Positions 1-13,228 of a stretch of 64,000 nucleotides of DNA are shown piece by piece. Source of the stretch: Diaporthe sp. PMI_573 (taxonomy: Eukaryota; Ascomycota; Sordariomycetes; Diaporthales; Diaporthaceae); the NCBI GenBank assembly GCA_021399435.1, contig JAJTUP010000012.1, positions 372,001-436,000 of the forward strand, written 5' to 3'. The translations under genes were made by a program, and so were the position numbers. Numbering within the stretch: position 1 is the stretch's first letter; each line of letters starts with the position of its first letter. The notes under the pieces were generated by a model. That model worked only from the letters and a program-made list of their open reading frames with translations, was not told the origin of the DNA and ran no database searches.

Positions 1-1
1 C

Positions 2-1510
2 TCTTCCGTCTCCCCAAGACCTTTGCCAGTGGAGACGATATTTGTGGGCAGCCCCTTCGCCATCGACCTGGTGAAGTATCTGCGGAATCCCACCGATATT
101 GTGAACACAATCGCCACGACCCCCAACACTTCCTTCCTCGACGCGGACCTGAGTGCGTCAACCAAACAACTCCTTGGCGTTGTCCCGCCAGACTACCCAA
201 GCTTCCCCATTACCATTCTTGTAACTCTCACTACCACCACTCAGGCAGGAGTCGGCGTCAAGGCCAGGCAGGCCACAGTGGGCGTCATCTTCAATGTGCA
301 GTTCTACATCGTCATCCTCGGCCGTCTCAACCCCCCTACCAGCGGTGGCCCCGGCAACCCCCCAGTACCGACCACTCCAAGCACCAGCGGCAATGTAACG
401 CCAACATCCTCTGCAGGCGGAGCAGGCGGCGATGACAGTGGTAACGGGAGCAGCAGCATGATGTCTTCAACAACAACCAGCAGTAGTGGCGGTGGAGGAG
501 ACGACGGCGGTAATGGAAGCAGCACGACTTCCACATCCACTGCAAATGGAGGAGTGGGCGGAGGGACCTCGTCGTCATCTACAAGCTCTCCGTCGTATGT
601 CTGAATATGATCCATATCCTCGGTATACTTGCTAACGTTTTCCCTCAGATCAAGCGCTACTCCTATTTCGAATTTGGTACCCCTCCAGTGCGTTGGGCCA
701 TGGTACGAGGTTATTGGCAGCAATCTTTACACTTTGAACCTCGCCAGTGGCCTCCCCACCCTTTTAAGAAATCTGGTGGATACGCTACTTGGTTTACTTT
801 CCCCGCAGATCAATGCCCTAGGGGATCACTCCGTGCAGAACTATCTCTACGGAGTCGCTTGGGCCTCGAGTCCTCAAACCATCATCCGGATAGGCGCGGG
901 TGGATCGGCCGAGGTCGCAAGGCCTGGCTTCGAGATCCCATCGAGTGTGACCACGCAACCGCTGCTGATTGGCGATATTGATGGTTACCAGCAGTACTGG
1001 CTCGGTCATACCGATGGTGCTGGTTGGGTTCAGTTTGACTTGAACGCCGGCAGCTCGACTTACGGCCAAGTTGTGGCCCAGGGAACCGCGGCCAACAAGA
1101 GATGGAACGTGGGAGACTGGGCCTGGGTGCCTCAATATCCCACCAGGCTTTACGCACTTGGCCAGGAGGTCATTTTCACCATCCTCAGCGTTATCGGGAC
1201 CTACAACACCCACCTGGTCTACTTCGACCTTGTCACTAAGGAATGGAACGAGGTCCGCGCCTTCAACGGCACTACCGGCGGTCCACTTGGACAGGCGCTT
1301 TGGGGAGCCGTCTACACTGCCAACGACGGCAACATCTATGCTACTGAGTCGATCACCGGCGAGACGTGGCGCTTCCCCTTAGACCCGGTGATGGGCGCTC
1401 CCGCATTGGTGTTCCAAGGCATTCCTCCTCTAGTCCCTATAATCTGCTACATCGACGGTGCCAGATGCCCCCTCAACGACGATCTCACCGCAAACCTCGC
1501 CGGGCCGTAG
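2..1510 (+). CDS. Hypothetical propeller-like protein with Ser/Gly linker, 5' partial
   Basis: The frame is open to the left edge and shows no ATG there, so the N-terminus lies outside the window. One intron is clear: donor GTATGT at 595, branch-like GCTAAC at 631, acceptor CAG ending at 648 (54 nt); splicing joins the two open frames in phase. Exon 1 encodes a hydrophobic beta-rich segment and then about 85 residues of Ser, Thr, Gly and Pro, typical of a flexible O-glycosylated linker of a secreted or wall protein. Exon 2 encodes about 285 residues with repeated short hydrophobic strands, including INALGDHSVQNYLYG, which resembles the start of the fungal DUF6923 propeller-like domain. That family name is from memory and tentative. 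Substrate and location are unknown. Confidence 0.7.
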
Positions 1511-2747
1511 GAGGCTGAAGTGGATCGAGAAGAGGCCCGGGGTACGCTTGATGATGGAGTTTCGCGGATATTCACACTGCCCTAGGGCTACGATCAGTCC
1601 GATTTGGAGACGCTTCCCCGTATGTGTACACATGTGCTGAATTTTGGGTTACGCGGGCAGACGTCATGATGTTGCATGCGGCCAAGGCCGGTACGATTTA
1701 ATGTTTGGAGTTGCTCTTGAAGCAGAGGTCAGAAAGGAATGCTTGTATTCTTGTAGCTTTATTTAATGTTCTTTTAGCTTGAGACATAAGAATCATCTTC
1801 ACACTGCATTCCGGCCGCGTTGCAATCCTGATTGTGCTTGCCCAACCAGTTGGAAGGAATGCTGCTTTGCCGACATTTCTTCGCGGAGGAAAGAATTTGT
1901 TGGTAATAAATATCACGCTCTTTCTTCACTGGAAGTGTGAGTCTTACCAGCTTGGTACTCGAATAATGAAAAATTCATTTCCATCTTTTGCGGCTGTCAA
2001 GCTACAAACGTCATAGTCTTTTGTTCATTTTCATAATTTACATCCTGGCATCTGTTGACGCTTCAGTCGGGCGACAGAATATATGATTGGTGACATCTAA
2101 AGCAATAAAAGCATAATAGACATCATTTGCCGTCGGGAGGAGCACAAGGAAGTACTTTCGTCCAGGTCATCTCAACGGCGACTCGAGGTCATATCAAATT
2201 GGTCAAGATCAGCTCAAGCCAAAGGATATCTTCTAGTTCAAAGGCCCAGAATGCCACAATTACATCCACAAAGAATCAACAACGGTGCATCTATTAGCAT
2301 CTATGTACATTAGCATGATCTCCACCTTCCCCTGAAACCAGTCCCGTCTCGTCCAGATATCCCGATCACCCCTCCATAACCTGAAGACCACCACCTCGCT
2401 TGCCAGAACATACGGCACAGGAGCATTGAACAGAAAGGGACTAGAAATTCTCCACCTTGTCCTCCCTTTCTGGTCCTCGCGGGGGAGCAAGCACAGCATG
2501 AAAAAGCCCCGTCTTGCACTGTTCCCAAGATGCCTTGGGTAAACATTATATGGATATATATGGATATATACACCTGCTACGTACCCATACGTAGGCAGGC
2601 AGATATGGACAGCCGAGGCGGCAACCTACTGGATCTTTTCCATCCAGCGTGTTACTAAACCGCCCCCTAATCTCGAAAGCCTGAAACGCAAGCACCTGTA
2701 CAGCAGGGGTCATGAGCATATGGGCACGGCGACGACATCGGAGAACC
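1511..2747. other. Intergenic spacer between convergent genes
   Basis: The spacer holds the 3' ends of the flanking convergent genes. It is AT-richer than the coding DNA, with candidate polyadenylation signals such as AATAAA near 2104. Short open frames here look random. No gene seen. Confidence 0.6.
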
Positions 2748-5700
2748 TCACGCCGGCACCTCATCCTCTGGTTTCGGCGTCGGCACGTCTTCCTCTTCCT
2801 CTTCCTCAGCCGCAGCTGCGGGCTCTTCGCTGTGCGCGGTGCTTCCGGCCTCGTCCTTGTCCCCCTGTGCGGGCTCGCCCTCACCCTCGCCATCCGCTGT
2901 CCCGTTCGCCTGCTTCGGTGGCGGCTGCGAGCTGCTCGTCTTCTCCCTCCTCCGCCTCCTCGAGGTCCTCTCGTCCTGGGCCGTCTTCCGCCTGGCCTGT
3001 CTCAGCGCCACCCTCTTGTCCTCGTCGCCTTCGCCCTCGTCACCATCTCTCATGCCCTGTAGCAGCGTGGCTGCTCGTTGCGCCACATCGTCCTCTCCTT
3101 CCTGGGGCGAGGTGACCGAGGTAGGCGATAATAGGTTGTCGCCCACGCTGCCGGTTCCCGTCGTCTCATCCGTAGCGTGGCTATCGACGCTCTTGGCACT
3201 CAGGAGACCCGTGTCCAACTCGGGAACCTCATTGATCTCCGGGATCTTCTGTCCCGAGGCAACGCGTACCTGGTGCCTGTCCTTGAGCCTTGCACGTCTC
3301 CTACGGTCCCTCTGGTCTCGCGTCTGCGGCGCCGCTGCGCGCAGTTTCTCTAGAAGGCTGTCCATCGCTCCGGCACTGCTAGGGCTTACGGGTCCGCTGT
3401 CTGCGAGGCGGTCTGCACGGACATTTAGTGCTGCGTTCTTGCGACGCATCGACTCCTCGTTGCGGCGTCTCTGGTCCTCGAAGGTGACGTTCTTGTCCCG
3501 GGATTTCTTCCATTCTGAGATGAAGAGTGCCAGCTTCGCAAAGAAGTCTCGCCGGGCATTGTCATCAGTCGGGTCCTCGCCGTAGAACGCCATGATTTCA
3601 TCGTAGGTTCGCGACATCTCCTCCAGGTACAGCTGCAATTGCTCGGCCTTGCGTCTAGCTTCCTTCATGCAACGCTGTACAACCTGGGAGACACGATCTT
3701 GCGGGTGGAATTTCTTGGGGTCGGACAGGTTGCCGCTGTCGAGCGACATTTGCACGTTTCGAACATTGTCAATGTACCTCCTGGCATCTGCTTGCAGCTG
3801 TTCGATGTTAATCTTTTGTGCCGTCATGACGCCCTGAATGTCGTTGACGAATGTATCCCATTCGGGGTACTGCTGCCGGACAATGCGTTCCACGAGGTCG
3901 GCAAGCGTGGATTGATTCTTGTCGTCCTTGACCATGGCGAGACGGGAGAGTGAGCTGAGCTTGAATCCCCGAGCCTGCTTGTTCGCATCGTTCATGTAGT
4001 TACCGATATCGAGAATCAGGCCGAGAACATTCATCAGCGAGACCGAGTCCCTGAGGGATTCGGACACTTCAACAACTTGGCGCATCTTCTCGGTAATCTC
4101 GTCATAATCACCTTCGAAGCTCCTCGTCAAAGCCAGAGCTCGCATCCTGCTCTTCCAATAGTAGTGAAGCTCGAACGCGGTCTGCAAGTAGATCTGATCT
4201 TGCCTCGTAAGTTCAGCCGGATCTTGCTCACGAGAAACTGACATGGCGTCTGGCCCCGTCCAATCTTTGCTGTATGGAGCCATGACCTTAGCAGTGTTCT
4301 CTGGAATGTTGCACAGGTCATCCTTCTGTAGGAAGTCCATCACAACGGGGTTGTCGAGAACGGCAGTGTCACAGTGAACGATCATCTGCACAACCTTCTC
4401 AACAGAGTGCTGAGAGAACTTGGAAAGAGCGATTTCTAATGGCTTGTAAGTATTCCACCCTAATCACACCAGGCCCGCGCGAGGAGAACTTACCGAATGC
4501 TTTCCGCAGATCGTTGGAGATAAGCTGCTTTTTGTCGTCCTTCTTACCACCGGCTGCACCAATCCGTTTGGCTTCCTTCGCCATGAACAGCTTCTCGACT
4601 TCGTCCAAGATACCCTTCTTGCTGAGCTCAATGTACTTCTCCTCTCTCTCCTCTGCAGTAGGAGCGTGAGCAGCCCAGTGAGTAGAGGAGGCCTCGTCGA
4701 CCTTGTCCCAATGAAGAGCCTTGAGCTTCTTCTTTGGTCGCACAACGGGAAGACCGAGACCATTTGACATTGAAAGCCCAGGCGATTGAGGCAAGTAGTG
4801 GCCATGAGCAGCACCAGGCATCGGTGGAGGAGGCGGGGCGCCTGGAACTCGGCCGGGCATGCCAGGGAGAGGCGGCGGAGGAGGCGGAGGAGGCCCACCA
4901 CTTCCTGGCATCGGGGGCGGAGGTGGCGGCGGAGGAGGACCGGCACCGGGTAGTTGACCTGGCATGGGCGGTGGTGGAGGAGGCGGCGGGGGCGGGGGAC
5001 CAGCACCTGGGATTTGACCTGGCATAGGCGGTGGTGGGGGAGGCGGAGGCGGAGGCGGTGCAGGAACTCCGTTCTCCCCGGTGATCTGGATCTTGGGTGT
5101 GTCTTCGCTGGGCGTGATGGGTGACTGCGTCTCGAGGCTAGGATGGGACGGGCCTGTGGTCGCGTCTTGTTCACCCTCAGAGTCACTGCCATCGTATCTC
5201 GTGACCGTGCCCTTGATTTCACCCATCAGGCCCCTAGCCTGCTTAGGATCCATGCGTGGCCGGCGTAGTTCGACGAGCGTGGGTTTCTCGTAGATGACAT
5301 CTCCGTCTTCGCCCTCTTCGTCACCAAAGCCATCTTGGGACTCGCGCCTACGGTTCATCCTGGTGTTACGGTTTACGCTCCCGAGCACGCTGTGAGTGAA
5401 ATCGTTGGGGTCAGGTGGTGCAAGGCCGTTTGCCGGCCCATAGCCCTCCATCTCCTCACGCAACGCACGCAAGCGGTCCGATGGCCCAGCATCCTCGCCC
5501 CATTTCCTCCCTTCCAGCTTGTATTGGGTCTTCTGCCGCTCGATTTGCATGGCCAGGCGGTCCATGAGCCTCTCACGGTCAAGAATACCTTGCGTACGGG
5601 CTGGATCTTCCGGCGCGTTACTGCCACCCTTAGCAGCATTTGAGGCTGCTACGTCTTGGGCGTCTCGGAGCATGAGGTAGAGTTCGCGCGTCTCGAGTTC

Positions 5701-8055
5701 ATACCGTTGGGCCTCCTTTGCCCGCAGGTTTTGGATGTTTTCGAGCTCAGATTTGAGTGTATCGGCTTGCCTCCTCTGTGCCTCAATGAACCTCGATTGC
5801 TCATCCAGTTGCTTCTGAAGCTTTGCGACGAGCCCATCAGCGCCCAGCTCCAGCTGCGCCTTCATCTCGTCCCTCTCGGCCATGGCGGCCTCTGCTACTT
5901 GCCGCCCCTCGAGGGCCTCGTCAAGGGCTTGACGAGCCTCAGAGTCCGTGTGAAGCTTGTCCAAGAGGCTTTGGACGGTGAAGTTCAGACTCTGCTTCAG
6001 GTCCATATCCGGCAACCGCCGGTCCATGGCCACATAGCTGAGCATCGAGTCAACCAGCTGAAACATCCTCAACCTTTCCTCACCATCGCCCTCTCTGATG
6101 AGGAGCAGATGCTGCAGTGCCGAGATGAAATAGTCTTGCGTCTTGGTTCCCTGCAGTCTTGACTGGATGGCGTCTGCGATCTGGACAGGATCGTTGAGGT
6201 CCTTAACCTCACCTTCGATACTATCCTTGATGCTGCTATTCTCTCTTTCCAGCATGTCCTCGTAGTCGATGGCTTCATTATTGCGATAATGTTCGATCTG
6301 CTTGTCGATGAGGTCGTACTGGAACGACTCCATCTTGGTGAGGATACGCTTGATGCCGCACGCCCCGAACTGGGCCCGGATGTGCATGCGCAACTGCAAG
6401 TCATTCTCAGGGGCATCGATGATCATGTTGACGAGGATGAGTGTTGCAACGGCGTATTCCATCAGCAGATTCTCCATGCCGATACCACCGCTTCGAACCT
6501 CTTCGCTCGCACCAACCAGGCTACCCATTTTGCCTCGGCCGTCGACGGTAACCTCAACCAGCCGCATCCAGGCGTCGAATCGTCCATTCTCATTTTGTTG
6601 GTTTTTGACCACATCCATGGCCTGGATGACCTTGACATGGCCTTCGCCATCGCCCCAGTGACATAGAAAGGTCAAGACCTCGCTGACAAGCTTGCGCGTA
6701 CTTAACCGTGGCGAGATGAGGCATGTGCTCAAGGCCACCATGACTTGCTGATGCGCCAATGCATCGTCGGCGCCGAACTTGTTGTTCATCAATGCCTTTA
6801 AACATTTTACAATATCATACTCGCGGTCGAGGTTCTTGGTGTCGTTCTTGGTCTCGGGCGCCGCTGGCCCAACAGCCTGTTTGCGATTGAGCTTCATAAG
6901 AACATTGGTGAGGGCGACTTGTCCTTGGCACTCGATAAAGCGCTTGACCCAACCGATCTGCTGTGTTCTCAAATTGACCTCCAAACTTCCTAGCCCCTTG
7001 GTGTCGAGGCTGTTATCCATGACCTTCCTAACGTACCATTCAGGACTTCCTTCCTCGGCAGCAGAGGCGGCGACATCGAATGTTTGGTATTGCCCGGGTT
7101 TCGCGGTTGTTCGTCTCTTCTGTTCGCCTTGCCACTCGGTGAGCCTATCCTGGTAAATAAGTGTCCATTTCTTTGCGGAGGGGTATGCGAGCATCTGGCG
7201 CTGGGCCTGTTCCGGGAGGTTATGCCAACCACGTTTCTGCATCAGCTGGAGGAACATGTCGTCGATCAACCGGTCTTCGGGCTTGGGAAAATGGAATGTG
7301 TCGCCGGGACTCGTGGGTGAAAGGCCTCCTGGAAATTTGGTCAGGCGGTGGGAATCCCGAGTGGAAAGGTTCGAGGCGTAGCTACTCTGAGAGGAGGCAC
7401 TGGGCAGTGCTGTTCTGGATGAGCGACCGGACATATGTGCGTATTCATGGGAGCCTCCGTTACCTGAAAATATACTAGATTGGTCTGTCGAAGTCCTGCC
7501 CGCGGAGGTTGCATACGAGGTGTACTTGGAACCATGGGATCCTGCCGGGTGAGAACTGTCCCGCGCTGGGCCCCATTGCTGGTACTGCGTGTGGCGGCCG
7601 GTCGATGCCATTGTGATATTCGACGCCCTCCCGGGAGGGGGCCGGGGCCCGGAGAGGTGAGTGCTAGCATGAGGTTGGAGGGAGGATGGATCGAAACTGG
7701 GATACTGGTGGAAGTCGGCAGTGGCCTTGTTGAGTTGATGCGGCAACGGTTCTCTGCGGACGGGCATCTGGTCAGGCTTGGGCAGATACTCGACGGGGAC
7801 GGGGGAGCGACGGCCATTGGCGGTGTTGTCATACGGTATCGTCGAGAAGACGCCTGCCACCTCGTTGATGCCGCCTCCCTCGGCCGAGTTGGGACGGTCG
7901 ACGGATACCACCGAGGACTCCCGGTTGTGGCGCGAGGAGCGCGAGCCTGATGAGCTGCCCGCGTCAAGCTGCTGGTTCACAGCCAAGTTCCGGCCCTCGT
8001 CACTTGTGGCTCTCTTGTCGGCCTTGTGCTTCCCCCTAGAAAATAACGAGGCCAT
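2748..8055 (-). CDS. bni1: Formin (diaphanous-type, SepA/Bni1 ortholog)
   Basis: Formins nucleate and elongate unbranched actin filaments; the fungal protein builds actin cables and the cytokinetic ring at hyphal tips and septa. Two exons (8055-4494 and 4435-2748) are split by a 58 nt intron (GTAAGT donor at 4493, TTAG acceptor ending at 4436). Splicing gives 1749 residues with EIALSKFSQHSVEKV at the joint. Order: disordered Ser-rich N-terminus; GTPase-binding/FH3 armadillo region (about 255-650); coiled coil (about 700-810); FH1 with long proline tracts (about 995-1085); FH2 from RPKKKLKALHWDKVD (about 1105) to about 1500; a diaphanous autoregulatory motif, MDSLLEKLRAAAP followed by a basic run (about 1546); acidic and basic low-complexity tail. 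GBD plus DAD implies Rho/Cdc42-relieved autoinhibition. Full length; the start ATG is the first in the frame. Confidence 0.95.
4826..5062 (-). repeat. FH1 proline-codon tandem repeats
   Basis: On the + strand this is GGN/GGC-rich and encodes, on the minus strand, at least four proline blocks of 8 to 14 residues separated by MPGQIPGAG/MPGQLPGAG-type spacers. It is an imperfect coding minisatellite of about 70 nt units. In formins these tracts bind profilin-actin and their number influences elongation speed. Length variation between strains is likely. Confidence 0.85.
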
Positions 8056-10192
8056 GTTGTGGGTCGCGCGAGGACGAGCCTCCTGGCGGCAGTGGTGCCC
8101 GGGTGCTCAGTCCCTTGTGGTGTGTTGCGTGTGCCGATGGGATGGTAGATCAAAGGGCAGACGGGTCGGGGGGTTCAGTCGATGGTTGGAGGGAGGGAAA
8201 GGGTGATGATCGAGAGTCGCAAACTGTTGGAGGGATGTTGCGAACAGGGCGGGCAGGGGTGTGGGTGTCGTCGGCAGCGGCGTATGTCTCTGTGTCAGTC
8301 TCAGAGCTCGAGGCCGATCGCATTGTACCCGTCGATTCGAATCGGATGGGTGTCCCGGCGTGCTGTGGCGGGCTGGACGGTATTGGCAAGGAGAGACTGC
8401 AGGCGCATAATCAGACCTGTTTTAGCATGCACCGCAAACCCGGAAAGCCAGCAGACTAGGTGCCCAGCATCGTCCGGCCTTGGGACGGACAAGTGGAGTG
8501 CGGAGGGTGTGGTGTGGTGTGGTGGACAGGGTCGGGACAGGAGCAAGAGAGACTGATGCACGACGTTGCCGGAATCTCGAACGAAGCCTTGGGGGTTTGG
8601 TTTAGGTTTCGCGAGATGATGGCCGGGTCGGGTCCAGTTCAAGGGTGCCCAGGTGGTGGGTGGTGCGTGCGTGCCCAGATGCCGCCCAGCCTGTGGTCCT
8701 CCCGAGCCCCTGCGTCGGTTGCGTGTGAGTGCGTGCGTGCCCTGCGTGCCGAAGGGGACAAGGGACACGAGCCAGGTTCGGTCTGGACTGCTGGCCCGGC
8801 CTGGCAATTGGGTGCGTGGGTGCCTAGGTGCCTGGGTGGGCTGCTGGCTGGCTCTTGGATGGAGCCGCAGAGGCCCAACCAGACAATCGATTAATTTCCC
8901 AAATTGGAGGCCCACCAGGGCAAATACGACCTTTCCCCGTCTAGCATCAACCACATGCCAGCATGCGAGGACTGATACGGTAAGGTTCTCCAAGATCGAC
9001 ACCCGTCCTGCCGTCTGGCTTCTGGTGGCGCCTAGGTCTGGTCTAGTCCACATGCTGCATGCATATCCAGTCCCCAGGCAGTCACAAGGAACGAATGGTA
9101 TTTCTCTGCCCTCAGACTCAGAGCACAGCAGCGGCAGACCACGAAAGAGTTGGGAGGTCGAGTCAGCTGGGTGCGGAGATGAACTCGTCCGCCGATTTGG
9201 GTTCATTTCCAATGTCCATTCTCAATCCAGGCCCAAAATCCAAATCCCCGTCCTCATTTCCGTTTCTGTTCGCAGCCAACTATAGCCACTTATGAGCAGC
9301 GTACCTACACTATCACTGTGGTATAATGTACAATGAGCATGCGACCTCGAGATGCAACCCCCCTCGAATTGTTTGGTTGTGCCCCTGAAACCAATCTGGT
9401 TTCAACCAACACCATCAGATGCCGCCATGCTCTTCTTCACCTAGTAGGTTTGTAGATGCGGAGTAGCAAGCGCACTGGGGATTTGACCATGTGCGAAGGC
9501 GTCGAGACATTTACAGTATCTAAACTCGGTCCACGTGGAGCATAGCCCAGCCCAGCATGATGCGATATCCCGTAGTCTCGAAGCTGGGGGTGGAGCTGGG
9601 TCAGGCGACATCGAATTCGCGTCACCATTTGGCATGCTTGTTGTTCTGCAATGGTAGTATATACCTATATCTTATTTAGGAGACAACTAGTTTGGAAATT
9701 AAAGGCGCCTGTCCAGCTTGTTGCAGGGTGCAAGGGAACAGAACACCTACCTGGGTACCCTAACCCTTCAATGCTTAGGTGCTCTTGGACCCTCACGCCT
9801 CCCGGGTAAGATATCGGAGGACATCTTGTGGCTGACGACGATCATCTCTGAGCTGCCAATTCCCTACCACGGGGCATCGACTTCGGGACTTCGCCCAGCT
9901 GCGACTAGACGCCGAGGGGATTTGTTTCGATCAGACCAGGAAACATTCTAGAATCCTGCCAGAAAGCACGCAGTACTGTCCCGGGTGTCGCCGTCGAAAC
10001 CGATCGAGACTACCGTCCACTGATTCTCGACCGGCCATTTGCAACGTCATCCTCTTCTCGCCCGTCCGTCCCGACGCCATCGCTAGCTATTCTAGCATTA
10101 TACTAGGGCGCGACATACGACCTTCAGCATGGGCTCTACGATCTCCACAGCAAAGGCGAGTTCGCCGGTTCCCTCTCTTTCGATGCCCCTTT
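8056..10192. other. Intergenic region / divergent promoter upstream of formin
   Basis: About 2.1 kb separates the formin start from the divergent membrane-protein gene. It holds G-rich, GTGCGTGC-type simple sequence around 8660-8830 and CT-rich stretches near both starts, as in fungal promoters. A 303-codon open frame on the minus strand (9212-8301) has low-complexity composition and no recognisable family. No gene called. Confidence 0.55.
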
Positions 10193-10215
10193 ATGCAACC
10201 AAGCCCCACAGCTAA
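10129..10215 (+). promoter_or_regulatory. Possible upstream ORF overlapping the next start
   Basis: An ATG at 10129 opens a 28-codon frame (starts MGSTISTAKASSP) that ends at TAA 10213-10215, overlapping the downstream start codon at 10193 in another frame. If the transcript begins upstream of 10129, this uORF would lower translation of the main ORF. I could not find a splice pair that fuses it in phase to the main frame. Confidence 0.35.
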
Positions 10216-10740
10216 CCGGGACTGGCCTTTCGGCGGACAGACTCTCGTCGCCCCGGCAATAATAGCCCTCATAGTCTTCCTCCTCGCAACGTACATCATC
10301 TATCCCCTATGGCAGCGTACCCGTAATAGCCGATACGGGGTGTACCTTCCGCTCGAGACCATCTCCAATGGGACCCAGTCCGTCCGGTCCAGGGTACAAA
10401 ATCAGATTGCACGATGGCTTGTGCCATCCACCTGGCGGGAGAGGCTGCAAGACCGACTAGTTGTCGCCGGAGGTCCGGGTTCCGACAACGGATATGATTC
10501 TGACGAGGGTGAGGAGCTGGATGAGGTGCCTGAGGATGAGGACGTGAGAAACCGTCTGGAGAGGGAGGCCAGGAGGAGCAGGAGCAGTGGCAGGCCAGAC
10601 TTGGAGCGGAGGTTGAGCAGAGAGTAAGTCTGCTGCGTGTTCGACCTCTTGCGATCAGCTGCTAACGGCTTAACAGCTTGGAGGAGGGCTTCAGGGATGA
10701 CAGCGACGAGGAAGTCGATCATGCAACAAGGACGCGATAG
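10193..10740 (+). CDS. Small single-pass membrane protein, unknown function
   Basis: Not a family I recognise. Two exons (10193-10623, 10677-10740) with a 53 nt intron (GTAAGT donor, GCTAAC branch, ACAG acceptor) encode 164 residues. A short N-terminus is followed by one strong membrane segment (about 18-41, rich in Ile, Leu, Val), then an amphipathic basic stretch with RNSRYGVYLPLE and WLVPSTWRERL, an acidic patch (SDEGEELDEVPEDEDV) and a charged tail. The topology suggests a tail facing the cytosol from the ER or another endomembrane. Without the intron the protein would stop after SRE, so splicing adds 20 residues. Start uncertain because of the overlapping upstream ORF. Confidence 0.65.
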
Positions 10741-12532
10741 CCTAGATCAGAGCATCAATCTGCAAAGCGCTACATTGAACGATACCCAGCTTACGCGCAT
10801 TAGATGCTGATGAATACATTGTGTATTGCATATTGACACAGTGGAGTGGCGCCGCGATCAACGCATCGCCCATCACTGCCGTTCAAGGCCACACCTCAGC
10901 CCCCCCGAATGGCCCCCTCAGCGTAACTAAATCTCAAGGTTGGGTCTTCGGGCAATGTACACACAGGCGGCAGCCATTTGAGGTAAGGAAGCGGGGACCT
11001 GAGAAGCCGGTGGAAGCCTGAAGATCCACGGCCGCCCAAGAGGTCTACAGCATTGTGACCTGTCCAAGGAGGTATTGTGGATGGCTGAATGCGTTTCAAC
11101 TCGACAAAGGAGGCGGGCCACATGTCTCTCTCAACTGTGCTCAGGTACGATGGTGTGTAGAAATTCAACAAAACCGCAGTCAGGCATCCGTCCCCATGGG
11201 CCTCATCAAGCATCAGGGGCAAGACATCAAAGACCAGCAAGCAAGTGGCTGCGGCGCAACAGGAACTGGCCGTCTACATGAAACCAACGGTTGCACGCAC
11301 AAACATAGGCGAGGCGCAAGTAGAAGATAGTCCGTGCCTGCTTTTTCCCATGTCCTCTGTAAACCGAACAAAGAGTTGCACTCTTCTGACGGACGGCTGT
11401 AAAGTACAGCGGTTGGCGATGAGGTGAAGTGAGGTGAGTGCAGCTGGGGCTGGACACATACGTACTGTGGTACAGCACATATGCAGCCAGACAACCCCTG
11501 TCCCGGTCGCTCTCACTTACAACACGACTGCAATCCACTTCCTTGCATATGAATAGAAGCGGGCAACCTATTTAGTCCGTTCAGCCTTGTGTCAACCCCC
11601 GCCACCTTTGCAGATTACTATACGCCAAATGCAGCTTGACTTGACGTGATGGATTCACCGCATTTCGCATCACTGCCAAGTCTCAAGGTTGTCATTCGCT
11701 GGGAACACCTTCCACTACCACTACTGAGCAACCTGATGCTGGAACAGGCACCCGCACGGCTTGACGACTAAGGAGAAGCTTATCGACGCACACGGACGGA
11801 CGCGCAGCCGGCGCCACGCTCCTAAAGACCGTTTCGCCAGTCATGCCGTCCAAGCCCGATTTCCCGTAGCCAGTCACGCTTGGGGGCCCGGGTCGGTAAG
11901 CCACACAAGACTTGCATTTCCCTTTGCTGCAAAGTCCCCATCAGCCAGACGAAAACCAAACCAACGGAGCCGCCCAAGCTTGGCCTGTCCTGTCCGAGGC
12001 CCTCCACTTGCTCGGCCCATATTCTCAGCCCATCGTCCCCGTCCCGTCCCCATCCCAGCCCACCTTAAATCGAACATACGAACGCACGAACGCATGCACA
12101 CGACACTTCATCCGCCGAAAGCCAGGCCAGTCTGCAAGTCCCAAGCTCGAGCCTAACCCACTTGCATTCACTCCCAGCCATCCGGCCACTGCACCCCTCT
12201 CTGCCTCTCCGCCTGCCTGCCTGTCTTCCTGCCTAGCCAACTCACTTCGGCACACTATCCTGCTCGCTTTAGCCTGTCCGCTGTCTACCTGCCTAGGTTA
12301 TCTCCCTCCCTGGTCCGCACCCTTCTCCACCCACCCACCCACACCCCCAACACACCCAACCCTCCTCCAAGTAAGTTGGCCTGTGACCCCATGTGGCACG
12401 CCTTAGCTGGAGTGACGACTACATCACTCGACGATAACTAGTCATTTGCACAGACTTGTGCGCCTTTTCATCCGTCTCTAGGTCCGCGCCTCGCTCAAGC
12501 CTTATCGCTTTCCCTTCTCAATAGCCGCATCC
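10741..12532. other. Intergenic spacer with CT-rich promoter tract
   Basis: About 1.8 kb with no coherent gene. The part from about 11960 to 12380 is strongly C- and pyrimidine-rich on the + strand, with CCCACCCACCCAC-type runs near 12330. This fits a promoter and 5' UTR of the RING gene, possibly with a 5' UTR intron. Confidence 0.5.
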
Positions 12533-13194
12533 ATGTTGGGCAGGCTGCAACTGCCTTTTACTCAGACCAACACCTCGAACTCACCCTCCTCACCTTTCTG
12601 CTGGGCTCTGGCCGCCGCACTTCTGACACACCCTTTCGTTTACCCTCTGGTGTCGTTCACAACCACTGCTGACCTCCTCGACTACGTCTCCTGCTGCCAT
12701 CCCAACCTTGGTCCTCTCAGCCGGGGCATCATGAAGTCCGTGAAGCTAAAGTCACCCGTCAAGACCTCGGTCGCCCGCCACGACGAGCATCCTGACTTCG
12801 ATGATGTCGACCCGGCCTGTGCAATCTGCCAGGTCGACGTGGGCACCAAGTCCCCGGACGGCATCAAGGAGGGCTGGTCAATCACCCCCTGCGGTCATGT
12901 CTTTGGCAACGTGTGCATCAAGCGCTACCTTTCCATAACCGACAAGCCCTTGTGCCCCGTCTGCCGGACCGACCTTTTCCACATCTGCTCGCACCCCATC
13001 CTTCCCGCAGCCTACGATCGGAAGAAGTCAAGAATGACACGCGAGGAGGCCGCACGCACGAGCTTTCCCGGGGACATCCGAAACATCGACTGCCCTTACT
13101 GCCGGCAGCAGAGGCTCAAGCTGGCGAGGCGCCAACGGGTTCAGGAGATGCTGGAGGGTGGTCCGCGGGAGACGGCAGAGGACCGGAGCGAGAG

Positions 13195-13228
<34 letters not shown>

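Noticed and set aside
2839..3585. 248-codon + strand frame opposite the formin exon 2
   Set aside because: Ser/Leu-rich antisense shadow of the acidic/basic formin tail; the formin frame is clearly the coding one.
8301..9212. 303-codon open frame on the minus strand upstream of formin
   Set aside because: Low-complexity Pro/Arg/His composition, no domain, overlaps equally long frames on the other strand; consistent with GC-rich promoter DNA.
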